Assembly: GCA_003255065.1 (NCBI GenBank)
Contig: QAOA01004253.1
Coordinates: 185,863 to 249,862 of the forward strand
Direction of reading: 5' to 3'
DNA from: Cercis canadensis
Lineage: Eukaryota > Streptophyta > Magnoliopsida > Fabales > Fabaceae
DNA: 64,000 nt
Shown: positions 40,301 to 52,680 of the stretch, piece by piece
Layout: each line of letters starts with the position of its first letter
Numbering within the stretch: the stretch's first letter is position 1
Notes under the pieces: generated by a model
Seen by the model: the letters and a program-made list of their open reading frames with translations, nothing else
What the model was told of the DNA's origin: nothing
Databases searched by the model: none
Position numbers and translations under genes: made by a program

Positions 40301-40964
40301 TTAAGCTTTTTAATTGACTTAAATAGAATTTTCATAACTTTTAATGCATATACCCAACATAATTTGATAAAATAGATTTTAAATTTTGCAGGTCACTATT
40401 TTAATTTGTAAATTGGCTCTAAAAAACTATTTCAATTTGTTTATCTATACAAATAGATAAAGGCAATTCTTCTTTTTGGTATTCAACTTTACTTTTCCCA
40501 AAATCCTAAATCTACATAAATTTTTACAAATAAAAATAAAGATATTTTTGTATTTGAAACTACACAAGAAAAATTATATAGGTTCTCAAAAATTTATTAG
40601 AAAGATAAAGAAAAAGTCTTTGCAGTGCATTGCAAGAGGCTTGTATTGTAATAAAGCAGAAGCATAACATTCATAAGATCAAAAAACTGCTTTATACTAT
40701 ATCACATTAACATAGAAAGCCACTAAGGATTACCTAGTGGTAAGAAATTTGGGTAGTTTTGGTTAAAGGTCAAGGATTCAAATCTCTATGCCATCATGTA
40801 ACCAAAATAAAAATATTACATCAACATAATTTGTTCAATGCTAATTTGACTGGTGTAGTCAAATATTTTTTGGTGCAGCTCAGGTTTTATCACCTTAATT
40901 AATAATACATAACGTAATATTGGTAGCGTATTAAAAACATTTCTCATCTTTTGAATTGATGTTT

Positions 40965-41515
40965 GAAAAACCCATAGAGCTAGGAAACGAAATGGGCAGG
41001 CCAGCCCATTTTGGCCCAGTCCAACTCTCCATGGGTTACGGGCTAAAACGGGCCAGTCCACTTTTTTTTTTTAATATTTGAAATTTTTTTTATTTGTAAT
41101 TAGGCTAAAAACTAATAAGGTTTATGCTTTTTTCTATAATTATTTTGGCTATTTTAGGCTAACTTGTTAATGAATCTAATTGAACAAAACAAAATATGTA
41201 TAAAGTAATAAATAAAATTAAAATAAAGAATCAAAGATATATAAGAAAAAATGCATGTAAGTGTAAAAATGCATAAATAATTAAATAAATTGTAATAGTG
41301 TATACTTCCAAATAACACTTACTAATATAATTTGGTGGTGTAGTTTAACCTAAAAAAAAAGAGGCCTGGCTCGGCCTGTCCTGAATCTAAATGGGCAGTG
41401 GGCGAATTTGGCTTAGTTCTATTTAGGCCAGCATTTCTATGACCCAACCTCCATCTTTGCAGCCTAAATCAGGCCCATCGAGCCTGACCAATTTTTCCAA
41501 CTCTAAAACCCATCT
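40965..41515. repeat. Repeat with GC-rich inverted flanks
   Basis: Two GC-rich blocks (about 40985-41060 and 41365-41500) rich in 'gggcc/ggccc' phrases flank an AT-rich core, in roughly inverted relation ('aatgggcaggccagcccatt' against 'ctcggcctgtcctg...aatgggcag'). This looks like a nonautonomous transposon but I could not define ends. Confidence 0.35.
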
Positions 41516-41529
41516 AGGAAAAAAGAAGA

Positions 41530-43139
41530 CAATATAAATTGAAGTGAGAAACAAGTGGATGGATCCCATCTAATCTGCAATTATATGATGGTTTTATAAT
41601 ATTACAATGTGTAGTGTAGTTAACAAGTCCTTATCATTATTTCTGTAACATGTGTGAATATATATACTGAATTTTCCAATTTTTTGTCTGCTTGGTTTAT
41701 AGTGACAAAAATTTGTACTTAAAAATTATTCAAAATATCTTTTAGTTTTGTGAGACAATGATTTTGAGATGTTCTTATTAAAAGAAGACGCTAAAATGAA
41801 GTGTCAAGCAAAAATCAGACTTGCAAGAAATACAAAGTTGAAAGAAAATACAACTTTCTACCTTGTCTTCTCATGTTTGGAGTTTGGACCATTCTGTCAT
41901 GGATGAGTATAAGTATAAGATTAGTCCAAATTGGTCTCCAATTTTGACCATTATGGAAGCGTAATGACATACCGTCTTAATTGGTCATCCTCTGAGCTCT
42001 GCTGTAGCTGCAAAGCAAACTCCAGTCTTCCCACACATCATTCATTGATAGCCATTGATTTCTATCTTGATGATGACACATACCTATACTTGATACCCCC
42101 ATATGTCAAAATATCTCCACGCTTTTACAAATTGAAGCAATCCTCTTTATTTGTTTTCCAGTTATTTTTTTTATTCATTAGAGATTATACACAATATCAT
42201 AAGTAATTTATCCCTTTCTATAATTGTACCTCACACAATTCCAATAAAATTAAACAAAAAATCTCCATAATAAAATACCCTGTAATTAACTAGCTATTGA
42301 GATATCTTGGAGATTTTCCCCAGTTATTCCAATCAAGTTCAATTGGTCAAGAAGAAAAGTATATCACTTTATTAGTATTATCATTATTTCCTTCTTTCTT
42401 TTTCTCTTCGAATTCAATTTGAATGATATTTTAGATAATATTATAGTTTTCATGTTACGATCAAAATTGGGATTTCCTACATAGATAATTCATTTTTCTT
42501 TCATGTAGTCTCTCACCTAATTTACCTGTTTATTTGAATTCCCTTACCAATTACTGTGTTTGTGAAAAAAATTCTTCTTCGATCAAGTACATATTTGAAG
42601 GTCACACTCTGAAGTCTTTAGCTGTCAAATACTAGATTGGAAAATTCTAATATCAATCATTAATTGATCCTCAAATCTGTTTTCCCAAAGACACTAAGTG
42701 TCTGTTTGATTTCTGTTTTTAATTTTATTTTTTTTTGAAAATAATAAAACAAAAAAACTTGTTTGATAGGGTTGTTTTTGTTTATATGTTTTGAAAATTT
42801 ATTCTCACAAAATTATTTTAAAAACAAAAAAAAAAGAACAAGAGAGGGATGTTTTCAAAAACTGTTTTTAAAAACAAAAAAAAAATAAAAATACTTTCAA
42901 ACACACTCTAATTTTTTTTATTATATAGCAAGGTTTGTAGAGTTGACAATCATGTAATTAATTATTATAAACCTTTTTACGGTACATATAAATCTTCTTA
43001 ATTAAATGACTACAAAATCGTGCAGTTTGACTTTGAATGGCAATTGAATTCTCAATCACATATACATAATTCCAAATATTTATGCAGCATAAAAGCGAGT
43101 AATCATCAATCACCACATCATTTAGTAATACTCATATCA
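41530..43139. other. Intergenic region 3' of LBD with a hAT-like MITE
   Basis: No gene seen. A probable MITE lies at 42706-42911: the left end AGTGTCTGTTTGAT and the right end, on the other strand, AGAGTGTGTTTGAAA are inverted relatives, with poly-A/poly-T runs inside. Confidence 0.5.
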
Positions 43140-43276
43140 ATCATAGTATTCTTGCAACCATTCTTCAAAGTAATTGCAATTTTTAAATTGATTTCTGACA
43201 TCAAAATATACATCAATTCTAATGACTTGTAAACTCTAGAAATCAATCTGTATCAATCAGAATTCTGAAATAAGTC

Positions 43277-44030
43277 TTAATTGAACCAAAGAGTTTGACA
43301 TGAAGGACCAAACTGAAACTCCCCTATGCTATCTTGTGCTGGCAAGGGATTGAAGTTTGATTCAGCTTCAACTTGTGGGATTTGGCACTTGTGGAAGGTG
43401 ATCTGAGCTTGGATTTTGGTTAGCTCACTTTCTGCATTTTGAATTTGTTGATTTAACTGAGAGATAATCCCAACGCAACCATAAACAGGGTCTTGAATCC
43501 GGCATTGTGCTTCAAAATAGAAAGTATCTGCTGCTTGTGCTCGTACATAGGTTGGGATTTGCTGCAAAATTAAAATCTTACATATCTGAGGTTTCTGAAG
43601 GCATAGCTTTCTCTAAGGCATGATAGGTATAAAGGATTATGAACACAGGTCATGATGGGGAAAAACACAGAAACACAAGGGTTTTCTAAAATTTTAGACT
43701 GAAAGATCATAAAGAGTATTCTGAAAACTCTTTGAAGATACTTGCTAATATTTGTTTCTATATTATTAGAACGATATTATTTATACTAAAAAAAAAAAAA
43801 AAAACAATAACGTTGATAATTCTTTTTGAAAAATTCATTACCTGAAGCATTTTTCCAACATTGCTACCACCATATACTCTGTGAACGCATGCAAATCTTT
43901 GAGGCTCATTGGCAGGAAAATAGGGAGAGAAAATGCAATCAGAAGGGCATTTTCTTCTCTGATTCTTGCAAGCTGCACACCGTCCAGAAATCATGCTATC
44001 AAATCTTTCAAAAAATGAAAACAAATCCAA
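43277..44030 (-). CDS. LOB domain-containing (LBD) transcription factor
   Basis: Two exons, 44030-43842 and 43561-43277 (intron 280 bp, GT-AG), encode 157 aa. The zinc-finger-like C block CX2CX6CX3C is complete (C18, C21, C28, C32), followed by the GAS block (FACVHRVYGGSNVGKML) with the intron right after MLQ, the usual site in this family. The second exon carries DPVYGCVGIISQL and a heptad-like coiled coil (about residues 87-115), typical of class I LBD proteins most like LBD23/24. These nuclear DNA-binding proteins control organ boundaries and lateral organ or root development. The short 12-residue lead before M13 (MISGRCAACK) is atypical, so the true start may be M13. Its target genes are unknown. 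Confidence 0.93.
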
Positions 44031-46831
44031 TAAAAATCTCTGCCACCCTCAAAGATTTTCTCAATGTTTATGCTCTCTCGAAGAAGAAGAAATAGATTTT
44101 GACGTCTTGCTGGACAGAGAGGGGTATTTGTATTTGAGGATGCTAGGGCAGATTTGTTACTCCGTGCTAGATTGAAATTTCGAACGGCTACATTTTTAAT
44201 AATTACAATGCTGAGAAGGAAAGTTTTGCTAAGGATGGAAAGAATACACCACTAATTGAGGGGACTAGGCTCTCTCCATTTTAAGATACTGTCTAAACCT
44301 CCATTTCAGAGTAGACCATAATTTTCCAAATTTTAGATTACATTTTGATTGAATTTTCTCGTTATGACCAAAAGGAAATACCATATGTTATACGTGTTTG
44401 ACATATATTTACCTGAAAATTGATTAATCATAATACATATATCGTTCAAAAAGTCATGACATTATAGTGTTTATTGTTAAGTAAAAAAAACTACTAAATA
44501 ACTTGTAGTTAAGTGATATTGTCGTTCTCAAAACTTGTGGGTACTGTGTTCAAATTTAAAGTCACATTCAAAAATACCAAAAAAAAGTAAAAGAAAAAAA
44601 TATAGTAATTAGACAAATTGTTTTATTTATCTCATGTAGAAATAATCATATTAGCGATAAAAAGTTTCACTATATACCTGGTTATTAATTTTGGGCCCGA
44701 TTTTAATCAATTAAGTTTTATTTTTCTTGTAGCCCATACCAATGTATAATGAAACTAGCTATAAGAGTTGAGAGAATCAGAGAAGTTTTATATAGCCCGT
44801 TTGGCTTGTAAGAATGGGGTTGATGATGGGAATGGAAAATAAAATGAGGATGAATCAAAAGAATATTTGAAAATAAGGTTTTGAAAGGGATGATCATCCC
44901 ATCAAATTCGAATGAGATAATGGTCATTGCTTCTCAAGAGGGGTAAAATTCTCAGCGAATATTACTTTTAAGAATAATTTGAATCACCATATTAGTGGAA
45001 AAAAATAAACTACATAGTCTCTCACTTTTTTAACAAAAGAAATATAAAAAGTATTCTCATTAAAAAAAAAAAAAACCAATAAAAAGGTGAGGTTTGAATT
45101 TTTACAAATTAAAAGCTATTGACTTGGTAAACTTCATGTCATCCCAAACTTATTTTGACGCCTGGGCCAAAATGGACCAGCCATAGAAAAAAAAACACAC
45201 TTTTAAACAAGCCCAAAGTAATCGAAGGAAAACAAGAAGAGCGAGAATTGTTATAATTACTATTGTACCATTAATGAAGACAAGTGTTCTCATGCTGTTT
45301 TGGAAACAAAAACATTATTCGTTGGGCCAATTTTATTTTTTTTATGAAGTCGGGCGTCGTGACGCCGTTCGGGCGTAACGATGCCCCACAGTTCATTTCT
45401 TTTATGAAGTCGAGCGTAACGACGTTTAGCAGTTCAAATATTTTTCATGTAATTACATTAAAGTCAAAAAGTATAATATTATTATAAATTATGCCATGTA
45501 TTTTGATTAGTTACAATGAGATATCCCACAATTCATTTAACACGCAAAATGAAATAGACAAGAACATTATTTGGTAGGCATTGAGCAGTTAGATGAGCAA
45601 AATCATCTATCCATCTCTAAGAATTCAATTGTCTAATACCCTACGTAACAACCCAATGGTATCACTCCTTGGAAAAGGCATTGCTCAAATGATTGGAATT
45701 ATGATATTAGAGTTAAACTTGACATTTTTTTCTTAAAAAAATGAGAATTAAAAATAAATCTTGCAGCAATAATCCAATAACTTCAACAGAAATAAGAAAT
45801 CAAAAAGAAATGTGCTAAGGATAATAGTAGGGAGCTAAGCTTTTAAGAAAACTCATTTTTGCCTCTTCTTTGGTTGTTATCTTGGCCAAACTAAACAAAT
45901 CATTCATGTTTTCTCAAAGTCTCCAAATATAAATTAATGGCCTTACGACCTTATTAAATGTAAACCTCATCATTCCAAACTTTCAACTATTTTTATAGTC
46001 CATGAATCAAAACTTTCCCTTGAGTCAAATCATATTCATAGCTTCTCTATATTGGTTTTGTATCTCACAACCAAAATTCTACTTGAAACTTCAAAATACC
46101 AACAATATCATCATGGAAGATAGAAAGGGAAATGTATTTAACCATTTCGTAAATTCTCTCACCAAGTTAACATAGACCACAAATATGGGATCAAATCCTA
46201 CTTCAACAATGTTTATAAGAAATAAATAGAGGTGACCAACTCATGCAGATAGGCCATTATTGGACAATTTCCAAAAATTAGAAAAAGATGAAAGGACAAA
46301 ATATATATTTTCTTTTCCTTTTGTGTGATGAAGTATAGGAGTGATTAGATTTTAGAGTCAGAGCAAAAGGAAGAACATATGCTTAAACTTAGATGCAATA
46401 TAAACTGAAGGATTTGAAAGCAAGGGCAAGGAAAAAACTACCATGAGGGCTATGTAGGCTATTTAATCAAATTCATGATAGATCCAATGAGACTTGGCAT
46501 CTTAAGAGTCAATCAATGAGCTAGGGAATTTTAGAGTGGGTTTGGGAAAAAGAAGCAAAAGATCCAGGGAAGGGATGAAGGCGGCCTACGTGTCTACCAA
46601 AACAGCACCGTTTTGGAAATTGTCTTAAAAAACAAAGTGACAACTTATGAATAACACTAACAAAATTTATTTAAATAACTAGGTACAAACTCAATTATCA
46701 CAAAAACCACTTATCCCCTTCCATGCAACCTACATGTGATTATTGTTTATTGGACATGTACTATTTTGTCAGGTGGGTATTTGTGCCACTTGTGGCAAAT
46801 AAGTCGGATCCATAGAATATACATAACTTTA
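44031..46831. other. Intergenic region between LBD and the gene-capture element
   Basis: No gene recognised; it includes the LBD promoter on the 44031 side. A CpG-rich patch with a partly repeated phrase ('tttatgaagtcgggcgtcgtg', 'tttatgaagtcgagcgtaacg') lies at 45338-45435 in otherwise AT-rich DNA. Confidence 0.55.
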
Positions 46832-47044
46832 AGGTGGTGTTTGGTAGCAGCTAAGTTTTGAAGATTCCTGGGAAAGTAGATGAAAGTAAAAGTTTCTCAT
46901 ATTTGGTGTAAAAGTTAAAAATTTATTCTCAGGAATCAAAGATACCCAGGAATGCTAATTTGTGCACAAAGCTTGAAAATTTTATTCTCACCTGTGAGGG
47001 GGTAAGTGATATTCCGGAGGGAATGGGAAACTTTTGGCATGTAA

Positions 47045-48460
47045 AATTACTCAATTAACCCCATTATTGACTTGTAAAACACAATCGTGAGTGTTCCTCC
47101 TTCACGAACAAAATACCTTTTCTCCCTCTGTCGTTGTGTTCTCCTGTACCTGCATCTTCTCCCCAGCGATCTACGTCTTCTGTCTCTGTGCTTTCTAGCT
47201 GGTAAGAATCTTTTTCTTCTTTTTTGATTCTCCTTCACTTTGTGTGCTTTCTAGCTGGTAAGAATTTGCATTTTTACCTGTTTCTTCTCTTGATCCGTGG
47301 GTCATTGTGGTGAGATCCATAGTCCCCATCTGAAATTCCATACCTGAAATTCTGAATTTCAGTTGCGGGAATCAAAGGCTGTTCAAAATTTCACAGATTT
47401 AGGCCTTCAATCCCTTGGCTGTGGGTGCATCTCTAAAGGGTCTATATATATATATTAGCTTCTTCCCTGGTTATATTAAAAGTTTTGTGTCTTTCTCCTC
47501 TGGTTACTGCTGGCCATCCATTATTTCTCTTCTCCTTTACCCTTCACTCCTCAGATTTAAAGCCCATCTTTTGAGAATTTCCCAAATCATTCTCATCATT
47601 ATTTTCTCTGCATTCACAGAGCAGAATCCCATTCTCTTCGATCAAGGAATGGACATGGTGTTCATGGAAATTTATCTCCATTCCTATTAAGATTCGTCTC
47701 ACAATTTTGGTTGCCATTTTCGCCAATAAAGCTGCTTTCAGCTTCACCTTTGTCTCTATTGTTGGTGGCAGTTTATCTCTCACTTCAGTGTTCCCATCAC
47801 AGTTGCTGAAAGTTCTGGAATTTGATATATAAATTTAGGAGTAATACTAATCCTATTCTGGATTTATAGGGCTGTTTGAGGAATATGGCAAATGCAAAAA
47901 TGAGAGCAGCAAATGTAAATTATATGTGAAATATTTTTATTGCCATTTGAAGTAGGGTAGTTGGAAAGGAGAGCTACAGAATTTTGTTAGTTTGAAATCA
48001 GCCATAGTTTTAGTACAAGGGGGAGAAAGAGAGACGTTACTTGAACATGCTCATGATATGCTTTGCATTCACTGATTCAACATTGACATCAGGTGGGTTT
48101 GGAATCTAGTCTTGGCATTTTTTTTTTCTTAAGAAGAGGTGGTGTGATTAGACCAAAAGGTGGTTGACAGAAGAAAGCAGGCCATAGTTAGTATTAGGGC
48201 ATCCTTTTTTTTATTATCAAGTTGAGGCAATTTATGCAATGATACACTTAAAAATAATTTAAAAATTAAAGGTATACAACTAAGACGTAGATGAGAGGTT
48301 GCATTCTGATTGTTTCCTTTTGGTTGAATAAAGGATCTACATTAAATGTTGTCCTGCTTGATAAATGTAGCCATGTTCCTGTTCTTCATAACAAAACAAA
48401 CTTCAGCATGTTCTTCAATAGCCAGATTATGAACTCAAATCTTGGAACTGGTTTTCCCAT
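47045..48460. other. Unidentified part of the gene-capture element, 5'-UTR-like start
   Basis: A pyrimidine-rich stretch (47095-47240) resembles a plant 5' leader. It holds a 56-bp tandem duplication in which GTGCTTTCTAGCTGGTAAGAAT occurs at 47188 and 47244, each copy containing a good splice donor. The remainder shows no recognisable coding sequence. Confidence 0.4.
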
Positions 48461-48582
48461 AGATTGAAGGAGATGTGTTACAGTAAACTTCAACATGTTA
48501 AAAAAGTTGTGTGCGTGTGTGTGTATTTTCTAATAGGAAGTGAATGTGAATATGACTATTTGTATTGGTCAGATTTTCTTGG

Positions 48583-48769
48583 TGGAAGGATAGCTGAAAT
48601 GATAGAAGTTGCTTGTGTCCAACTTAATAGATGGCAACAGGCAGCTGTTGCACTTGGTTCGGCAGTTGGTGCATTACTAGACCCACGAAGAGCATATTTA
48701 ATTGCAGATCTTGGAGAGACAACTGGGAAGCCTGCTTTTGAGAGAGTTCTTTTTCTCATTTACCTGTAG
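48583..48769 (+). pseudogene. COQ4 (ubiquinone biosynthesis) first-exon fragment
   Basis: From ATG 48599 about 51 codons match the N-terminus of plant COQ4: [40 protein letters not shown] and KPAFERVL. After VL the homology stops and a stop codon follows five codons later. COQ4 organises the mitochondrial coenzyme-Q synthesis complex; here its zinc-binding central part and C-terminus are missing. It is a truncated captured copy, unlikely to work. Confidence 0.85.
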
Positions 48770-49062
48770 ACTTACTGATAATTGAGGAAGGAATCACTGC
48801 ACTTTTATGTGATTCCTATTGTTTCTAGGAACAAAACTTTAGACTTGTGTTGAATTAGGTGTTCAATTCTCATAATCTTATTGTTAATATTTTTGTTGTT
48901 GAAGTTTCAATCTTCTTACTAAGTTTCAATCTTGGTAGAAGAAGATTATTTTCTTTTATTAAGTTTCAATCTTGGTATTAACTTTAAAGAGAAATGATAG
49001 CTGATAGATGCTGGAACCTTCTCTAAATTCCTCTATGATTTTCTCTTATGTTTAGTATTTGT

Positions 49063-49185
49063 TTTTGTGCCAGTTATTTATTTGGCTTAGCGAATCATGG
49101 ATCAATTGCAAAATACAAGGAAGATGAGGATTATCCCGTTCTGCAATGCTGGAAGTTTTTTGCTGCCATAGATGCTGCAATTTTT

Positions 49186-49216
<31 letters not shown>

Positions 49217-49420
49217 CCATGTNCAGTCAAAAGAAGTACCAAAGGTGTGGACCTCATTGTGTCTCTTTGCCAAATTTATGAAACTCCAGAAGATGAGTTG
49301 AAGAAAGCAATAGAGAAGACCAATAAATTAATTGGAGATGTATTGAAGAATAAGCCTTGTTTGGCGTCTGAATGTGAAACTGAAAACCTGGAGAATATTG
49401 ATGAAGGTTCATTTACTATG
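49063..49420 (+). pseudogene. Unidentified coding-like fragment with a retained intron
   Basis: Two blocks look coding: 49068-49180 (FGLANHGSIAKYKEDEDYPV, CWKFFAAIDAAI) and 49229-49415 ([35 protein letters not shown]), separated by a poly-T stretch with one N that resembles a shrunken intron. The second has a charged helical look. I do not recognise the family and assign no function. Confidence 0.5.
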
Positions 49421-49491
49421 TCAATGATTATTTATACATGTATAGTCTAATGCGTATCTACCTCCAGAATATGCACTTTTGCATGAACAAT

Positions 49492-49579
49492 AAAATCAAT
49501 TAAGAAGTTGGCAACTCCGAATCTGACGTCATTTTAAAATCAATTAAGAAGTTGGCAACTCCGAATCTGACGTCATTTT
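49492..49579. repeat. Perfect 44-bp tandem duplication
   Basis: The unit starting 'aaaatcaattaagaagttgg' at 49492 repeats exactly at 49536; each unit carries a TGACGTCA palindrome. Confidence 0.95.
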
Positions 49580-49734
49580 AAATAAGGTATAATTTTACAG
49601 GTTCACTTCCATATCCCTTACAAATACAACCTTAACTAGAGGCAACTCATCAACTACAAAATAACCAAACATTGGGGCTATCTAAATTAATCTCATATAC
49701 ATGGACAAATGCATGATCTTGATCCTTGATCCTT

Positions 49735-50065
49735 GATCCTCCCGCTCATGCATTGTCCCTAAAACACCATTAAAGTGGGAAACCCATGAAATGGCATCCG
49801 CATGGTATTGCCTTAGAAGCTTCAACTCTGGTACATCAACCGTAAAACTGTCCCATTCCTTAAGCATTACACCAACATTCTGCAGATCTCCAATATTAAT
49901 AATAGTGCACCTTTCAGCCACTACAGATTGACAAGTGGTGAAAAAGTCAAACCTTTAAATTCATAGGACCTTCCAATATCTCACCACAATTGGCACGACA
50001 ATATTGAGCTTGGCTTAATAGATTATGAAGCACGTCTATCTCTGGAAGTTGAACTTGAAGCTCTA
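49735..50065 (-). pseudogene. KDM5/JMJ17-type histone demethylase fragment (PLU-1 region)
   Basis: Minus-strand blocks 50065-49945 (VQLPEIDVLHNLLSQAQYCR, EILEGPMNLK) and 49921-49725 (ISWVSHFNGVL, HEREDQ) match the helical PLU-1-like region that follows the zinc finger in plant KDM5-type lysine demethylases. A frameshift with stops separates them. The catalytic jumonji domain is absent. Intact relatives demethylate histone H3 Lys4 in the nucleus; this fragment cannot. Confidence 0.7.
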
Positions 50066-50069
50066 CAAT

Positions 50070-50935
50070 CTATTAGAAAGAATAAAATTCATACTATAAT
50101 CAGTGTGAAACTCATGTAATGCAATCCCACTGATAAAAAGTAGAGAGCTGATGAAAGAAACCCAACCATGAGCAATATGACATGGAGGAACAAAAGCAAA
50201 CAGAAGTCTCCATGGTGAAAGCAGCAACTGCCAAGAAATTCTAGCTATGCAGAGAACGATATTATTCAGTTTTCTTGATTTTGTACTCTCCATCTGTTGA
50301 AGGAATAACAGACCAGTCACTAGAAATCAAGGAGATATAGTTGGTTGACTCATAACTCATATCCAGGGTAGAAATGAAATGGTATTAAATTTCTAGAGAT
50401 TATGATTGTTATAAAGTAAATTACTGTTAATAATCAAAAACTAATATATCCCTTTGGTTATAACATTTCTTTATAAAAGTGTCAAACTATGCCAAATTTC
50501 ATCCATAAAATTTGTAGGATTAAAAAAAAGGAACAATCCGGTATAAGGTTAACAAAATGCAGTATATCCAAATATTAGAAGAGAATAACATATTTCATTG
50601 GAAGTTAGCTCATACATGTTCAAGCATGCATATCCGCAGAAGTAAAGAAATTGTATAATTAACTAAATCATAGTAACAGTATGAATATTAATGTTCTGTA
50701 GCATTAAAGAAATTGTATAAACATCTCTGTTAGATGTTTCAGCAGCATCAGTTGTTCGAGGTACCCTTACTTACATAGGGTTTGCAAATGAAACAAATTT
50801 TAACACAAGGTTGTTGCAGCATTATATAATTTTGTAATGATAAGCATATTATTTGGAGAGTAAACTGTTGTGATAAATAACATCAATAATTCACTACATT
50901 AAGGCAAGTCATATGAGTACCATTCTGATTTTTTG
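50070..50935. other. Noncoding part of the gene-capture element
   Basis: No recognisable gene; probably intronic remains of the captured fragments on either side. Confidence 0.4.
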
Positions 50936-51080
50936 AATGAATGGAGAAAATATCAACAATGCCCTTGTCTTCTTCACCGTCATGAATTATCTCAGGATAA
51001 TCCTTGTACTCATGCCTTTCTTCATTGCAAGAAGCAGTCTCTTCTGGCACCCACTCCTCTGGCCTCTCACCTCTTGAACT
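50936..51080 (-). pseudogene. Unidentified coding-like fragment, acidic
   Basis: An open minus-strand stretch with a Glu/Asp-rich composition (SSRGERPEEWVPEE, YPEIIHDGEEDKGIVDIFS). It lies between the KDM5-like and PP2C-like fragments on the same strand. It could be an exon of either gene or of a third; I cannot tell. Confidence 0.35.
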
Positions 51081-51804
51081 AGAAATATAAAACGAGGCAT
51101 CAGACTAAAAGAATAAGGTAGTTTGACCAGAATAAATTCATTGATTACAAAAAGATTAGAGATGTTTTAAAATGTGAATTCTAATAAAAAATAAACAAAC
51201 AGGAGGGCATGCTGGTGTAATAAAACAAGATTGTCTCCTATGTAATACCCTGGCCTTTAATACATTTAATTGTTTTTAAACTTAAAAAACTCCAAGAATG
51301 AGTTTAAAAAAAAAAAAGGTGGCAACTTGTTAATTGAGGTGCATGCTGGTGTCGGATATTCAAGGCCAAATTAAGGACAAGTACATGCACTTACAGAAGT
51401 CAGTCATGAAAGATAAAAAGCAATATCTACCGCTCATGAGAATGAGAGACAGTCTCAAAAGTTTTCTCCAACTCAATTTCTCTAAATTTTACATAGGTCA
51501 CAGCTAGTTTCTATAGGGATGAAGTCTCAGGTTAGATTTTTCACACCACCAAAAATGCTTCAAAGCATATCAATGAACTTTATTGCTGAAAGGATAACAT
51601 TGCCAGGAAACATGCTTTCTATTCATCAAGAAGAAAGAAAGAAAGCAACACATAATCAATATGGTTTTGAACAGAAGGGTGTTCAAATATTACTTCCAAA
51701 ATTAGTGAATCATGAGAATTTATTTACATTCAATTGCCTTCTAGTTCTCTGGCACATTGATGTGGATCATCATACCTTCTTAACCCATGACAGACAAAAC
51801 TAAC

Positions 51805-52680
51805 TGCATCCTGGCTTTACATTACATACCAAATCCCATCACACCCAATGATCAAGAACTCATCATCCTCTGTCAATGTTACCTGTTGAATATCAGGCTC
51901 AGCAGTAAGAGGTGATGCAGAACCAAGCTGGAAATAACTCGGTTTGTGATCATGAGACATCTCAATAGCTGCTCCTCTCCTACAGAGAACAGCTCGACAA
52001 TCACCAGCATTTGCAACCAGCAAATGCCTTTCAAGTATAAGAGCAGTCAATGCTGTTGTTCCACAAGAGCTGCTAACAGTTTGTTCAACAGTCAAAGCTA
52101 AAGACAAAAAACAAATTTCAAATTCTAATTGCGAAATTCAGGTTCTGCAATACCAGCAAATACCAGAGGAGCATTAGATCTTCTACACATTACAAAACAA
52201 AAGAAGAAAAATACCAAACCTGTAGCATCAGCTTCAGATTTGAAAATCAACTAAGACAGATTCACAGGAAAACCCCACCGAGCCAATAGTAACATACACA
52301 CATAAAAAAGAAGTATAGATTTAAGTCCTAGGGGGTAACTAAGGCGGCTTCAGGAAACACCAATTCTTCAAACAAACCAAATCATAACAACCCAATAAAA
52401 TTTTGGATAAGAATCTCAATTCAAACAAACACCCAATAAGTAAAAGAAATCAAAGACCAGGAAAAGAGAAATACCGATTCAAAGTGAGATTTTTCAGTAG
52501 AAATCGATTTAGACGAGGCCCGTACTTCGCTAAAATTGGAATAGAAGGTGTGGTGGGCGAAACCTCAGCCTTGACGTTGTGTTCTTATGCTACGTAGAGA
52601 TGATACTTCACATCCAACGTAGGAATGCTCTGTTGGCAGATAATTTCCGCTTCGGCAACCATATTCTGGCTCACAATCAT
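51805..52680 (-). pseudogene. Type 2C protein phosphatase (PP2C) gene fragment
   Basis: Two blocks on the minus strand: an N-terminal exon from ATG 52680 (MIVSQNMVAEAEIICQQSIP, with an in-frame stop at 52585-52587) and a catalytic exon 52096-51828 ([61 protein letters not shown]) ending at a preserved donor GTATGT. Between DHKPSY and GSASPL about 35 residues, including the SVTRALGD motif, are deleted. PP2C enzymes dephosphorylate Ser/Thr using two metal ions; loss of this core and of the final exons makes the copy non-functional. Confidence 0.88.

Noticed and set aside
41931..42206. 91-codon plus-strand frame as a gene
   Set aside because: No recognisable domain, AT-rich low-complexity composition at its end and no supporting context.
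43826..44175. Two plus-strand frames over the LBD first exon
   Set aside because: They are antisense shadows of the LBD gene, whose zinc-finger motif and splice site fit the minus strand.
48464..48769. 101-codon frame as a complete COQ4 gene
   Set aside because: Only the first ~51 codons after 48599 match COQ4; the lead is unrelated and the catalytic and zinc-binding parts are absent.
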